From the NCBI GenBank assembly GCA_951804985.1, contig OX638130.1, positions 102,483,700 through 102,547,699 of the forward strand: DNA of 64,000 nt, in the 5' to 3' direction. Below are positions 1-11,437 of this stretch, in pieces. Under the pieces are notes generated by a model that had not been told where the DNA came from, ran no database searches, and was given only the letters and a program-made list of their open reading frames with translations. The position numbers were made by a program, and so were the translations under genes. Within the stretch, counting starts at the first letter, position 1, and each line of letters starts with the position of its first letter. This stretch comes from Dryomyza anilis. Its lineage: Eukaryota; Arthropoda; Insecta; Diptera; Dryomyzidae.

Positions 1-3000
1 ACTGCGTCGCTGGCGCAGGCGTTGGAGGAACTGCAGTCTGGAGGTTAATTTGTTGTCAAATATATTTGAATTTAAATTTTAACTGACACATTTCGATTTT
101 TAATTCGTCAGGTGGCGTCTTTACGCCCGGCAAACTCTTTGACAAACTTTGCAGCAAGTGTCCGCAATTTCGCGGTGGTGATCAACATGATTCACACGAA
201 TTGCTGCGCCATCTGTTGGAGAGCGTACGGTAAATAGAATTTTGTTCTTTTTCTAGATTTAGATTTTTTTTAGTTCTACTGATCTCTTCAAAACTGTTTT
301 TAATTTAATATGCAAAAAAACAAATAGTCTAATCAACAAATTTAATTATTGCCCTTGGCTTTTCTCTTATATAAACTTTTATATGTACTTTGTGAATAAT
401 TGCGCACAAAACAGTCTTTTGGGATAGCTTTATCGAGAAAATAAATATGCTTTTGTTCGTGGCGAAATGATAAATGTGCTTTTTTTCGTAGCGAAATGCA
501 AATGTGTTTCTATTCTTGTCTAAAAATCAAAATATGCTTTGTTTCGTGGAGAAAATATTAATGTGATTCGTTTCGTGGCTAAAATAACTTAACTTCAGAT
601 ACATAAAATGTGTTTCTGGTCGTCGTAAGATGCTTTTTTTTATCGTAAGAGGCATCAATATAGTCTAGAGCAGCACCACTTCTTCAGTCAATTAAACAAT
701 GTCTATCTGTCTATCTGTCCTTCAGTTGAAATTATGATTACAGGAACCACAAAGACCCAGATCAATGAGCTTCCCAAGGAAGAATTGATCGTAATCGAAA
801 ATAGCAAATTTACCAGAATTCGATCATTTCGATACAATGTCTGATTAAAATTTGCAAAATCCTTAAACAAAAAACAATTTAAAATCACTCTACAACAAGC
901 ATTCACTAGTAACAACTCCAAATTACATAAAATACAAAAAATTTTCCTCTTTAGCGCCGAAGACCTCAAACGCTACCAGCGCGTCATACTCAAGAACTTG
1001 GGCTACAAAGATCAGGACATCAACAACGTCAGCGAGGAGTTGCGTCAAAAGTGCAAAATCTACGGCAATCAGGCGGCCGATCGCATTTTACGTCCCGAGC
1101 AAGTCTTTCGTGGTTTTCTCGTCTCGACGCTTACCTGTCAAGATTGCTACAACGTTTCGTCGCGTCACGAATACTTTCTCGACATGTCGTTGCCCGTGAG
1201 CGTTGAGAAGCCACAGCCGCCACAGCGACGCAAAAATAGTCCCGACAATGCCAACACCATGACGTTCTTTGGCAACGATGATAACCCAGCTGGTATATCA
1301 AAGTCGCAACAGAAAAAGGAAAAAGAAAAGGAACGCAAAGCGAAACGTGCACAAAAGCATCGCGTTAAGAAACTCAAGCAACAGCAGCTGCAGTTCAGCG
1401 ACAATAAAGCGACAACTGGCGGTGACGCTGCGGCTGATGATGGTGTTGCGACAACAACAACAACTGCTGCTGCTGTTGTGTCTGGCTGTGCGGCACGCGA
1501 TGAGGCGTATGCCTGCTCTTCGTCTGCTTCATCGGACGAACAGTCGGACGCTGATGTCGAGGACAATCTGATCGATGATAGCGCCAGCACAAGTGCAGCA
1601 GCTGCAGCACGTAATGCGTGCGATGCCAATGGCAACAATGCGGGAGCGGGTGCGGCGGCGTTGCCCAGCCCCACAGCGAATCCCGAGAAGCGCGGCGATT
1701 CGCCCGAGAACATGGACAAAGACTCGCAGGATGAGGATGAAAATGGTAAAGGTTGGCATATTTTTAAAAACATTTTATTGTTTAATTAATAATTGTTCTT
1801 TAAAAACAGACTCTGGCATCGCCACCAGTCCTGCCAATGCCGGCAACCTGTTGCCCAGCGCCGACACCGACACAGCTGCCGCTGAGAACAGCGTTACCAA
1901 CAACAGCGTGCTCAACGTCGGTCTTAGCGAACGTGGCGCCAACATGGTGCGTCAACTGTCGCTGGGCGATGCGCCGCCAACAAAACTCACCAACGGTCTG
2001 TCTGCAGGCGCCGCCGACAGCAAACAGCTGGCCACACAGCTCGCCAGTCTGCAGCTGAGCGCCGAACAGGCGGCAGAGCGCAAACAACGAAAACGCGTAC
2101 GCACACAAAGCTACTCGGACTGGAGCACAACCATTGCGCCGCGCTATCAGTGCGAAGATGGCGAATGTTCGGTGCAGTCGTGCCTCAACAATTTCACCGG
2201 CGTCGAGCTGATGACCGGCAACAATAAAGTGGGCTGCGAAAATTGCACGCGACGCATTAATGGCAACGACGCGAAAGCCAAGACCGTCAACACCAATGCG
2301 ACAAAGCAATTTTTGGTCTCAAGTCCGCCGGCTGTTTTGATTTTGCACTTGAAACGTTTTCAGCTGGGGCCACGCTGCATTTTCCGCAAGCTGGCGCGTC
2401 CGGTAAGTTTTCAGCTGCTGTTAGACATTGCGCCGTTCTGCGGTTCGAAGGTAAAGAATCTGCCCAACATCGATCGCAAGCAAAAGAAGTTGCTCTACGC
2501 GTTGTATGGCGTTGTTGAGCATTCGGGCGGCATGTATGGCGGTCACTATACGGCATTTGTTAAAGTGCGTCCGCCACTGGCGGCGGACGACAAACGCTGG
2601 AAGTTTATACCGCAGGGCAGCAAAGCGGAGCTGGATCAGGCCGATGAGCAGCGCGAGAAGCTGGAGGAGTTGCTGGCCAAGGAGAAGGCGCGCGAGTTGC
2701 GCATGAAGGCGATCGATGACAGCGATGACTTTTCGACGAGCAGTCGCAGCAGTGATGGTAGCAGCAGCAGCAGTAGTGGTGGCGGCGACGGCAGCAGCAG
2801 CGGTGGCAGCAGTAGTGGCAGCGGTGGCGAAGAGTCTCGCACCGCTACCGAACAGGAGGAGGGTGCTGTGGGTGGTGACGAGGAGGCGCGTAATGTGCAG
2901 GTGCCGCTCGGCAAGTGGTACTATGTGTCGGACTCGCACGTGAAGGAGGTCAACGAGGAGGCGGTGCTGAATGCGCAGGCGTATCTGCTGTTTTACGAGC

Positions 3001-3011
3001 GCATCTACTAA
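1..3011 (+). CDS. Usp16-45: Ubiquitin carboxyl-terminal hydrolase, USP16/45 family (3' four exons, 5'-partial)
   Basis: This is a cysteine protease of the USP family that would remove ubiquitin from substrates; vertebrate USP16 acts on histone H2A and USP45 in DNA repair. Exons read as 1-43, 112-229, 955-1745 and 1810-3011 (stop TAA), joined by GT-AG introns of 68, 725 and 64 nt with consistent phase. The catalytic Cys box lies upstream of the window. Exon 2 holds the QQD-type box ([11 protein letters not shown]). Exon 3 has the first CxxC (LTCQDC) of the zinc ribbon and exon 4 the second (CENC). Exon 4 then has the LHLKRF strand, the His box ([16 protein letters not shown]) and the last catalytic box (WYYVSDSHV), ending in [10 protein letters not shown]. 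The His box and C-terminus closely resemble USP16/45, so the subfamily call is firm; the symbol follows the fly orthologue name. Long Ala/Thr/Asp-rich (about 1270-1740) and Ser/Gly-rich (about 2740-2880) low-complexity inserts interrupt the catalytic domain. An AATAAA lies at 3041-3046. Confidence 0.93.
230..954 (+). other. Intron 2 of the USP16/45 gene, with degenerate internal repeats
   Basis: The intron starts GTAAAT and ends TTTAG just before the in-frame exon at 955. Between about 430 and 650 it carries four or five diverged copies of a unit around TTTCGTGGCGAAAT followed by an AATGTG-like segment, a decayed short tandem repeat. I see no gene on either strand. Confidence 0.75.
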
Positions 3012-3330
3012 AGGATTTATGTTTAAAGGACGCTGATAAAAATAAAATAGTTGACTTTTTAAAATAAACAGTTGACGCTTTTAAAATGTATAGTTGATTC
3101 TTTAAAAATGAGAAGAGTTGACTTTGAAAAAAATAATAATAATAGTTGATATTGTTAACAGAAAAGTTGATTTCGAAAGAAATGTTGACAATGTTGAAAG
3201 AAATGTGTATCATGTTGTAAGAAATCTTGATTGAGTCGAATCAACTGTTGATTTTGTCAAAGATATGTTGAATTTCTTGTAGCATGGCATTGACTTAGCT
3301 CGCATCTTAACAAAAACCTAAAATCCATAC
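3012..3330 (+). other. 3' UTR / flank of the USP16/45 gene
   Basis: AT-rich sequence after the stop codon. An AATAAA at 3041-3046 is a candidate poly(A) signal, and further AATAAA copies follow. The stretch 3045-3240 repeats AGTTGA-like words separated by A/T runs. No coding signal. Confidence 0.5.
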
Positions 3331-3334
3331 CATA

Positions 3335-3560
3335 AACCAAGCATTTTTAAAGCTCTGCCAAACTTTTGCTTTTAAAACCACTTTGCAACCACTTTAAAAA
3401 CCATTATCAAACTCTTATAAACCATTATAAAACACCTTTAAAAAGCATTACGAAAAATCGTTAAAAACCATTATAAAACTCTTTAAAAAACACCATGAAA
3501 CTCTTTAAAAACCACTATGAAACTTTTTGAAATCCCACTATTCAAACCCTTTAAAAAAAA
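3335..3560. repeat. Degenerate ~20-bp minisatellite (AAACCATTATAAAACTCTTT-like)
   Basis: About ten imperfect copies of a unit reading roughly AAACCATTATAAAACTCTTT lie in direct repeat. Unit length drifts, which suggests an old decayed array. The rest of the stretch to 4500 is AT-rich with several AATAAA words and no recognisable gene. Confidence 0.6.
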
Positions 3561-4499
3561 CGACCTACAGCTGCTTCGACGAAAACTGAGATTTTTCAAA
3601 ATTATATTCTTACTCTATACTATTATGACTATTATTATTACCACTATATATTATATATTATTATTATGCAATTAATTATAAACTCCATTTAAAGTTGGCT
3701 TTCGAATCGCTTTTTAATTGACATTATCTGCTGCGGCTGGCTGCCACTAATCTACGGCGCTTTTACTATAATTTTAATTAATTGTACAATTTGAAATATT
3801 ATTGAACTTATAGAAAATATGTAAACAAAAATATAAAAACGCCTGGTACAACGACAACTACTGGGCACAGTCCACGAATTACGTTTTAAAATGCATTTTA
3901 TAAACCAAACAATTAGTAGCAGTAGCAATAGTACGATAAAATATAAGAAAAATATGCAAAAAAAAAACTTCAATAGTAATTGTAACAAAAAAACAGCGAC
4001 AAAAACAAAAACCTAACAATAATTTCAACAAAACCATAAAAAATACTACAAAAAATTCTAGAAAAATGTTTTAAACAAAATACAGAAGCCCTCTAAATAC
4101 GCAAATTGCACATTATTTGCTATGTTTACATTTTAATTTATATTATTTAGTTGCATTTGAAATAATTGCATATTGTATAAAACAGAATTAAAGTAAAATG
4201 CGCTCAACTTGACGTTGCATGGAAAACTTTGATTTATAAAACAAAAACTAAATAAAGAAGAACGAAAAAAACAGAAATGTAAGAATTTAAGCGAAATTAA
4301 GTAATTAAAAACGATATAATTAATTAAATAAAGAAAAATAATAAAAAAAACGTGTTTTCTTTTACCAAACTATAGCCGTACTTTGTAAGACTTCTTAAGA
4401 TACATTTTAGTTTTAAAATATCATTTATTAAGAGGATTATGTTTTAGAAAATTATATATAGCATAACCAAATAAAATCATAAAATTAATATATATTTCC

Positions 4500-4802
4500 A
4501 AAAGTAACCGCCCGAATTAACCTCGATTGAAATAATACCAAATAACCAGTCTGTTCTTATAGTCAGTTTTTAACAGTTTTAATACGATTTGTATAAACTA
4601 ATATTTGAAGCACCTACCGATTATGGCAGTTCCACCGAATGAAGTTGGTTGTTACAACTTACTTTTTGTTCTTCCCACCTCATGACAAAAGAGTATTTTT
4701 TCGGTGTGCTTATGCACTAATTGGTAGGTGTACCGACTTTTGTTTTTCTGAGAACCACAAGTCGGATCGCGTGAAAAACATAATTTTTATATATTTGAGC
4801 AT
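4500..4802. mobile_element. Fragments of two dispersed repeats
   Basis: Around 4634-4712 is a fragment starting near CCGAATGAAGTTGGTTGTTA, also found at 27637-27708. It sits inside a segment (4610-4800) that shares the words AACCACAAGTC and TATTTGAGCAT with the foldback element at 21704-22866. No ends could be fixed. Confidence 0.5.
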
Positions 4803-5017
4803 AAATTAAAGGGGGATTAAAAAAAAGGCTTCGGCCGGTTTTAATGTCAGAACACCTACAACCACACCCCCCTAGCTTCGGGCCTGGTTCAATAGGACAT
4901 CTATAACATTTAAAAGATAACTTAAAGTCATTTTTCAGGCATAATATGTCTAGTTGGGTACGTATTAATTTTACTTACACCGGCCGAAGCGTTTTTGTTT
5001 TAATCCCCCTTTAATTT
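4803..5017. mobile_element. 215-bp MITE with ~36-bp terminal inverted repeats
   Basis: The left end reads AAATTAAAGGGGGATTAAAA and then GGCTTCGGCCGGT. The right end is its reverse complement with a few mismatches (ACCGGCCGAAGC, then TTAATCCCCCTTTAATTT). The interior is non-coding. This is a typical non-autonomous DNA transposon; the superfamily is not evident. Confidence 0.8.
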
Positions 5018-5039
5018 GTGATAAAATATATAAAATAAA

Positions 5040-5140
5040 AAGAATATGCAGTCAAAGTGTGAACCAGCCAACTATATAGAATTGATGTATGGTATTACCA
5101 TGGCAAACATCGTGTTGTGTAGTGTTATTAACTGTATAAC
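5040..5140 (+). mobile_element. Terminal fragment of the 44-kb foldback family
   Basis: The words ATGCAGTCAAA, AACTATATAGAATTGATGTA and GTGTAGTG match, in order, the right terminus of the element at 44098-45226. Only about 100 bp is recognisable. Confidence 0.6.
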
Positions 5141-5394
5141 TTGTCTTGCTAATAAAATTTGGTTGCAGAGAAAAAAATCAGGATAATTAATTTCATTTAC
5201 AAAAATTGTCAAGTTCAATTTCAATCTAACGTCATAAAAACAAATCTCGAATTGTTACAGTTCAAAATCATCATATTTTAAATTTTATTTTTTTGTTGTT
5301 AAAATCATTAATAGACTTCAAAACAGTACAATCAATGTGAGATAATAGAAATTGCATATTCAAGAAAATTGAATTCCCAAAAATAATGAAAGAC

Positions 5395-6740
5395 ATTACC
5401 TAAATGTGTCATATTTATGAGTGTTACCCTCATATATGAGCGCTTCAATTAAAATTAATTTGAAAGAGCCCAAAAAGGCTCCCAACCACTGGGTAGAGGG
5501 CCCCATTTTATGAGCCCAAAAACTCTCATATTTATGAGACTTTTAATACTGCTAAAACATGCATATTTGAGCACCAAAAAGAGCCTAAAAAGGCTCTCGA
5601 CTTATGGGTAGAGGGCTCGATTTTATGTGCCAAAAAACAATCATATTTCTGAAATTTTTATTGCTCCTAAAACATTCATATATGGGCACTTACAAGAGCC
5701 CAAAAAGACGTTGGGTAGAGAGCACGATATTTATGAGACTTTTATTAGTTCAAAGTCCCAAAAGGCTACAGAAACTAGAGAAGTGAACACGCTTTTAAAA
5801 GCCCGAAAATCTGCATATTTTGTGATCATTTTAAATATTCTTAAAACATTCATATTTTTGAGAATTTCTAGACACCACAATTACTTCATTTTTGGAGTTT
5901 CAGAGATATCGAATGTGTCTTAAATGAATCCAACATAGTACATGTTCATTTGGTAGTCTAGATATCTGTGAGAAAATGCATTCATTTCAAGTAAATCCTT
6001 GAAATATGTAGGTTTGTCTGTTGAACTTACCCAGCAAACAGTTTGATTCTTTAAAGACTCCTAAATTTGTCATATTTATGAGTGTTACCCTCATATATGA
6101 GCATTTAAAAGAGTCCAAAAATGCTTCCGACTCCTGAATAGAGGAACCCTTTTTATGAGCCCAAATACACTCATATTTATGAGACTTTCAATACTCCTGA
6201 ATCATTCATTTTTGAGCTCCAAAGATGCTCCCGACCCCTGGGTAGAGGTCAAAATTTTATGAGCCCAAAAACATTCATATTTATGAAACTTTTATTACTC
6301 ATAAAACACTCATATATGAGCACTTAAAAGAGCCCAAAAAGGCTCCCGACCCCTGGATAGAAGGCTCCATTTTATGAACCCAAAAACGCTCATAGCTCTG
6401 ATACTGTTATTACCCCTAAAACAGTCATATTTGAGTTCTAAAAAGAGACCCAAAAGGCTACAGAAACTTGTGTATGAGTTTCATTTGTGGGGGCTCCTTA
6501 ATTGCTCATGAATGAGACTCTTTTATTAGTAAAATTTTGGAGCTTTCCTATAACATTCTAAAATATAGAACTTTTATAAGTCTATTTTCTGAGCGCTCAG
6601 AAACAATTTTATATTTGATGCTTTTAGAAGTCTAATTTATGAGGGCTCCTAAATAACTCCTAAATATGAATCTTTTATGAGTGCTCCTGAGTAATATTTT
6701 TAAGTGCTCCGAAAACAGTCTTAAATGAGATATTTTATGT
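5395..6740. repeat. ~115-bp tandem repeat, two blocks plus a decayed tail
   Basis: A marker resembling GAGCCCAAAAAGGCTCCCGA followed by GGGTAGAGG recurs near 5466, 5581, 5696, 6113, 6213, 6330 and 6445, so the period is close to 115 bp. Each unit also has TCATATTTATGAGACTTTTA-like sequence. Copies after 6480 are badly decayed. Short open frames at 5604-5923 are by-products of the repeat. Confidence 0.8.
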
Positions 6741-7266
6741 GTCTTTTTTCTGAGGGAAACTCACCAAAATTGGTCTCCTTTATGACTTCAATTTCAGTGC
6801 GCCGCTTAATGGGTCTCTTAGAATACGTAAATAGAATTTAGTATTCAGCTTCAGATTATGAAATTTCAATTTGCCAATTAAAATTTCATTCCTTTTTTTT
6901 GTTTTTAATACAAATATCATCGTAAATTTGAAAGAGAGGAATACTTAAAAATAAGTCATTCAAATTTTATGAAAGACCAAATAAAAACAGCTTATAAATA
7001 ATATAAATAAAAGACATTTTGTTTGGTTTTTTTATATTTCGTTTTTTGTTTATTGCGTTTTTTTTTATTTTGTTTAATAAAATACTTAATATATATAAAA
7101 TTAATCGTACTAGGTCGTACTATTTATAATCATTATTTTTGTTCGTTTTGTTTTTTTTTTGTTTTTTGATTAAACATATTTTGGTATAGCTTGAATATAA
7201 ACTTGTTCGGTTTTATTTTACAAATAACCAATTATGTTATTGTTTGAATACTGTTTTGCGTTACTT

Positions 7267-9303
7267 CTAGAATCTAGGCCAGCTGTATGCCAGGCCAAAT
7301 TGTGCGTAAGGGCAGCATTTACCCTCTTTACGCACACAGCGTGAGCGAGACCGAGAGCCAGAACGTGAGCCAGAACGAGAACCAGAACGAGAGCCGTGAC
7401 GAGCATCAACATCATGTTTTCGACCATGATAATGCTTACGCTCATGATCATGCTGCTTATGTCCATGATGAGCATGCTTATGTCCATGATGAGCATGCTT
7501 ATGTGCATGACCATGGTCATGCCTATGCTCACGAACATGTGTATGTTCATGTTTACCGCCACGATGAGCTTCACGAGAATGCGAACGACTTCTGCACCCA
7601 CCACGTGACATGAAACGTTGAAAGAATGGATGATGTTCTAATGGTCCTGGAAATGGACAAGATCGGGCGCGCATCATTAATGGACAAGATTTTGGAGCGC
7701 CTGATCGCGAGTTTGAGCGGGAACGTGAGCGAGAATGCATGCGGCTCGAGTGTCCAGCATGTCCGTGATGTTTGCCGTGACGATGAACACGAGTATGACT
7801 GCGAGAACGAGAACGACTAGCATGACTACGATGATGTCCATGATGTTTGCCTGCATGTCCATGAGCCTCGTTTTTGCGTGAGTGCGAGCGATCGCGTGAC
7901 AGCGAGCGTGAGTGTGAACGGGAATGTTGACGAGTTCCATGTCCTTTTCGTGTCTTGCAAGGAAAACGATTATTAGCTCGTGATCCGGAACGTGATCTGG
8001 AACGTGAGCCGGCACGAGAACATGCGCGACTGGCAGAACGTGAGCCAGCGCGTGCAACGCTTCCATGATGATGTCTTTCATGATGTCCATGGTGACGTCG
8101 ATGTCTTCCATGATGTTTGTCAGCATGTTTCTGTCCATGCGCATGACATTTGCGCGTGTGCGAGTGATGGCGTGACACTGATCGAGATTGAGATCGTGAA
8201 ACAGAGCGTGAGTGTGAGCGAGATTGATGACGTGATCCATGGCCTTTGTGTGGTTTGCACGGACAGCGGTGAGCTGCTCGTGAGCCAGAACGTGAACCAG
8301 AACGGGATTTTGAACGTGAGCTGTCACGTGAGCCACATCGTGAGCCTGAGCGACTTACACTGCGTCCATGAGCTCCTTGTCCTCCATGTCGCTTGTTAGA
8401 TCTACAATCGCTAACTCGTGAATGAGAGTGTGAATGGGATCGACTGACGGAGCGCTGTGTCTTATTATGATGCCTCCCTCTAGAGTGTGATCGCGAGTGG
8501 TGTCGGTTGGTCGCTGCGTATTTGCGATGGCCCCCATGAAAAAACTGAGCATAATCACAGGCACCCCCAGCGATGCTACGATGGCCATGACGATGACCGT
8601 GATGACCATGACCATGGCCATGCCCATGACCTGCATGCTTCAAATGCTTGTGAACACGTGTGTGCGAGTGTCCACGTGAGTGCCCACGAGAATGTCCACG
8701 CGAGTGACCACGCGAATGACCACGCGAGTGTCCACGCGAATGACCGCGTGAGCGTGCACGTGATCCATCTCTTGAGCGATCCATATGATGATGATGACGA
8801 CGACGTTCATGACCATCATGATACTTGCCAATAATGCACACAGATGGTGAGCGACTGCTGTCACTGCTCGAACTTGAGCTTGAGCTGCTACCGCTGGTGC
8901 CATCACTTGTACCGCTGCTAGTATCACGTTTAGCACCACGAGTTTTCGATTGAGAGCGTGAACGTGAGCGCGAACGTGATCGAGAACGCGCACGATCCTT
9001 GCGTCCTCTACCACGACCCTTGTGGTGCTTCTTGCCATGGTGATGTTCTTTCTCCTTTCTTTCGCCATTTGCTAGTTGTAGTGCCAACTGTTCCAAAGCC
9101 TGCTCTAACATGGCCTGAGCCTTATTTGCACTCTTGATGGCCTTGTGCAGCTGCTTCGTGGAGACCATCGTCTCTTTCTTCTGTTGCTGCTGCTCCGGCT
9201 GCTGGCTGGATGTTTGTGGTTGCTCTTGATCGGAGCAAACCTCGCAATCGTCAGTCATTGGCATTATCTCACCAACGATAATTGCGGTCTCACTTTCGGA
9301 CAT
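7267..9303 (-). CDS. RS/His-rich repetitive protein, copy 1 (678 aa, intronless)
   Basis: Unrecognised family. It has no signal peptide, membrane segment or RRM, so it is not a classical SR splicing factor. Order: an acidic head with CEVC (residues 1-30), a Gln-rich linker (31-43), a predicted amphipathic helix (about 48-80), a His/Lys stretch, an (RS)n run (105-120), a Ser-rich stretch, seven RGHS tetrapeptides (about 186-213), a GHGHGHH segment, then CDYAQFF. Long RS/SH repeats follow with two CPCKPHKGHG / FPCKTRKGHG modules, a less repetitive CPFPGPLEHHPFFQRF block, a His-rich run, GSRS repeats, and a Cys-rich tail containing CCPYAQF. The composition (Arg, Ser, His, Cys) would suit binding of nucleic acid or metal; this is inference. 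The start ATG at 9303 is the first after the mapped promoter. TTTATT at 7212-7217 is a minus-strand AATAAA. It is divergent to copy 2, which has the same length. Confidence 0.85.
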   Translation of the reverse strand: MSESETAIIVGEIMPMTDDCEVCSDQEQPQTSSQQPEQQQQKKETMVSTKQLHKAIKSANKAQAMLEQALEQLALQLANGERKEKEHHHGKKHHKGRGRGRKDRARSRSRSRSRSRSQSKTRGAKRDTSSGTSDGTSGSSSSSSSSSDSSRSPSVCIIGKYHDGHERRRHHHHMDRSRDGSRARSRGHSRGHSRGHSRGHSRGHSRGHSRGHSHTRVHKHLKHAGHGHGHGHGHHGHRHGHRSIAGGACDYAQFFHGGHRKYAATNRHHSRSHSRGRHHNKTQRSVSRSHSHSHSRVSDCRSNKRHGGQGAHGRSVSRSGSRCGSRDSSRSKSRSGSRSGSRAAHRCPCKPHKGHGSRHQSRSHSRSVSRSQSRSVSRHHSHTRKCHAHGQKHADKHHGRHRRHHGHHERHHHGSVARAGSRSASRACSRAGSRSRSRSGSRANNRFPCKTRKGHGTRQHSRSHSRSLSRDRSHSRKNEAHGHAGKHHGHHRSHASRSRSRSHTRVHRHGKHHGHAGHSSRMHSRSRSRSNSRSGAPKSCPLMMRARSCPFPGPLEHHPFFQRFMSRGGCRSRSHSREAHRGGKHEHTHVREHRHDHGHAHKHAHHGHKHAHHGHKQHDHERKHYHGRKHDVDARHGSRSGSRSGSRSGSRSRSRCVRKEGKCCPYAQFGLAYSWPRF

Positions 9304-9462
9304 AATTTTGTTCGATATAGTTTTTGTACACTTGCACTTTTGCTATTTAAACTGTCACAATTAACACTTGTTCTCTTTATTTTCGTTCGTTTTGCTTATT
9401 TTTTATTTATATTTTACTTATTTGCTTCACTGTGTGCTATTGCTCGAAAGCTACGTAGGCAC

Positions 9463-9501
9463 TGATGGCATTTTAGCGCCGCTCGTCGCTTTTATACTCA
9501 T
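9463..9501 (-). promoter_or_regulatory. Core promoter of RS/His-rich copy 1 (TATA box + initiator)
   Basis: On the minus strand TATAAAAG occupies 9496-9489 and an arthropod-type initiator TCAGTG occupies 9465-9460, with the predicted +1 A at 9463, 33 bp from the first T of the TATA box. This gives a 5' UTR of about 160 nt. The same arrangement at the same spacing precedes copy 2. Confidence 0.78.
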
Positions 9502-9558
9502 CGGCTCTTCGTGGATCGTTATCTATTTGTTTCGCTCGGCTTTGGCATGTAGAGCACA

Positions 9559-9601
9559 AACGTTTTCCAACGTTTGGCCAAGGGAAACGTTGGTAAACGT
9601 T
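9559..9601 (-). promoter_or_regulatory. Cluster of four AACGTT palindromes upstream of copy 1
   Basis: AACGTT occurs at 9559, 9569, 9586 and 9596, so the spacing is 10, 17 and 10 bp, about 95-140 bp upstream of the predicted start site. The copy 2 promoter has the same spacing. The factor is unknown; two 10-bp pairs imply sites on the same helix face. Confidence 0.7.
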
Positions 9602-9652
9602 TAGGGGGCTTACGCCTCCCTCATCACACAATGTTAACGATACACTCACTGT

Positions 9653-9659
9653 TGACTCA
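9653..9659 (-). promoter_or_regulatory. TGAGTCA (AP-1/TRE-like) site upstream of copy 1
   Basis: A perfect TGACTCA/TGAGTCA heptamer, also present upstream of copies 2 (13762-13768) and 3 (16931-16937) within shared flanking sequence. It matches the AP-1/bZIP consensus; function is inferred only. Confidence 0.4.
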
Positions 9660-11063
9660 CACGAATTGAGCTTTTTGTTTTGATTTTTTAATCCAGAAAT
9701 TTAAAATGTTTTCCATCGTACTGTGACGGGAGACAGTTTCGCATAAATGCAGATATTTGAATTGCACAATATTGTGTAATACATTGTGCTGTATGAAGAG
9801 AACTATAGGATACTTTCGTATATTCCAGAGGTATGATTTTGCAAATGAGCTTATGTCGGAAAACATATAATCTAAACTTATGCAAAACTTATAATTGACA
9901 CTTTTTACTTGTTTGCATTTTAGATACCCAAAACTTTTGTGATTTAAAAAAATAATTTTTAAATACCGAATAGTTAGACAGAACCATATGACAAACCTAG
10001 ATAAAATTGTAACCCCTTTCTAAGAATTTAATTTTGTTGATCTAACAATTATTTTTGTTGATCTAACAATTAGTTTTGTTGTTCATATGAAAGAATTTTA
10101 GACATATTCGCCATTTAAAATTAATCATAAATCATTCATTTTGGGAATATTTAAAGAGTTTTCAGTTAATATACTAGTTTTGTTTCTCAATGTGTACAAA
10201 CAAACTCCAACATTTATTTATTTTTTATTTTTATTAAAGTCATCCAATTTTGGTGTTTTTTTTTTCTTCTACTTTTTTGTTCTATGTGTTTTTCATCTTA
10301 TTTGCAAATCATTTTTCGTGTTTAATCAATTTCGGCTTTCTCAATTTATGTAGTTTTGTTACTTTTGGAAAAATTTCAGCCACCAGGTTCTTCTAGACAT
10401 AGACGGTAAAATTCAATAAACAATGGTCTCTGTTTTAAAACTATTTTTTTTATTATTGCTATAAGTATCTAAAATTTTAATATTTTATTGTTTTGATATA
10501 CATATTGTAATATTCTGACATATTTTAATATTTTGATATCATTTAATATTCACAAATTTAACCAATTAACAATTTTTGAAATGCACTATTTCCAAATAAA
10601 ATACAAATAGAATTGTTATTTTTCACTTTTGTTTCAAAACATTTTGGAAATGACATATATCTTAACAAAATTTAGATAAACTCAATACAGATTCTAAAAT
10701 TTTGTATTTGGAAATTTGTTGATATTTTTTTAAAATATAAAACTTAAAATATTTTTGTTTTCCAGAGTAATTGCTTTTAAAAACTTTTTGGAATTATAAA
10801 TCTTGGAGAGTGCATTAATATTTCTTCAGAATCATTCTCACATCTTGCACAAATCGCATCTTTGCAAAAAAAATTTATGTTTACACACGACACAATCAGT
10901 ATTTTTTCACAATTTACTCGTCGTATACGTTGCTAAAACGTTTAACCTAAGCAACAGCTGTAAAGTTACTAAACGTTTGTTTATAATTTTTATCTCTTAC
11001 TATTTGTTTTTCGTATTGTGACGAAATTCATTGAATACGCTCCACAACGTTTATCAGAGCGTA

Positions 11064-11437
11064 CACACAGAAAAGTCCTCTTTTGGCATGAGGTTAATTG
11101 AACCAGCACTTTCAGTGTTGCAACCGAAATGCATTTGTTGTAACCTCATGTCATTAAAATGAACGTGCCATTTTTTACTCTAACCGAAATATTATTCCGC
11201 GCAACTACACGTTCGTTTGTCGTAACCTCATGATTGCATTTTGCATTCTGCCAAAATTTGACGTTTGAGCATTTGTTACGGCAACTGACTACGTTATTGT
11301 ATCAACAAAATAAATGACAAACGGCAACCTCATGTCTATAGACATGAGGTACAACCTCCTCATGAGCAAATTTCCGCAACCGAATAATTCGGTAGGGCAA
11401 TTTAGTTGGTTGCCGCAACAAATCAGTTTTCTGTGTG
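11064..11437. mobile_element. 374-bp MITE inserted in the left palindrome arm, TA target duplication
   Basis: The ends are CACACAGAAAA and TTTTCTGTGTG, flanked on both sides by TA. The right arm of the palindrome shows the near-empty site at about 12511 (GTCATTTTTTACAACGCTCTG), so the insertion followed the inverted duplication. The interior has repeated CCTCATG/CATGAGG and GTTGGTTGCCGCAAC words. TA duplication suggests a Tc1/mariner-type transposase in trans. Confidence 0.85.

Noticed and set aside
1131..2943. Overlapping minus-strand and out-of-frame ORFs over the USP gene
   Set aside because: They are shadows of GC-rich exons 3 and 4; the plus-strand frame has all protease boxes.
7287..8834. 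Many open frames opposite to or out of frame with RS/His-rich copy 1 (similar ones over copies 2 and 3)
   Set aside because: They are shadows of the repetitive CGT/TCA/CAT codons; the 678-codon frames have the conserved start, promoter and paralogue identity.
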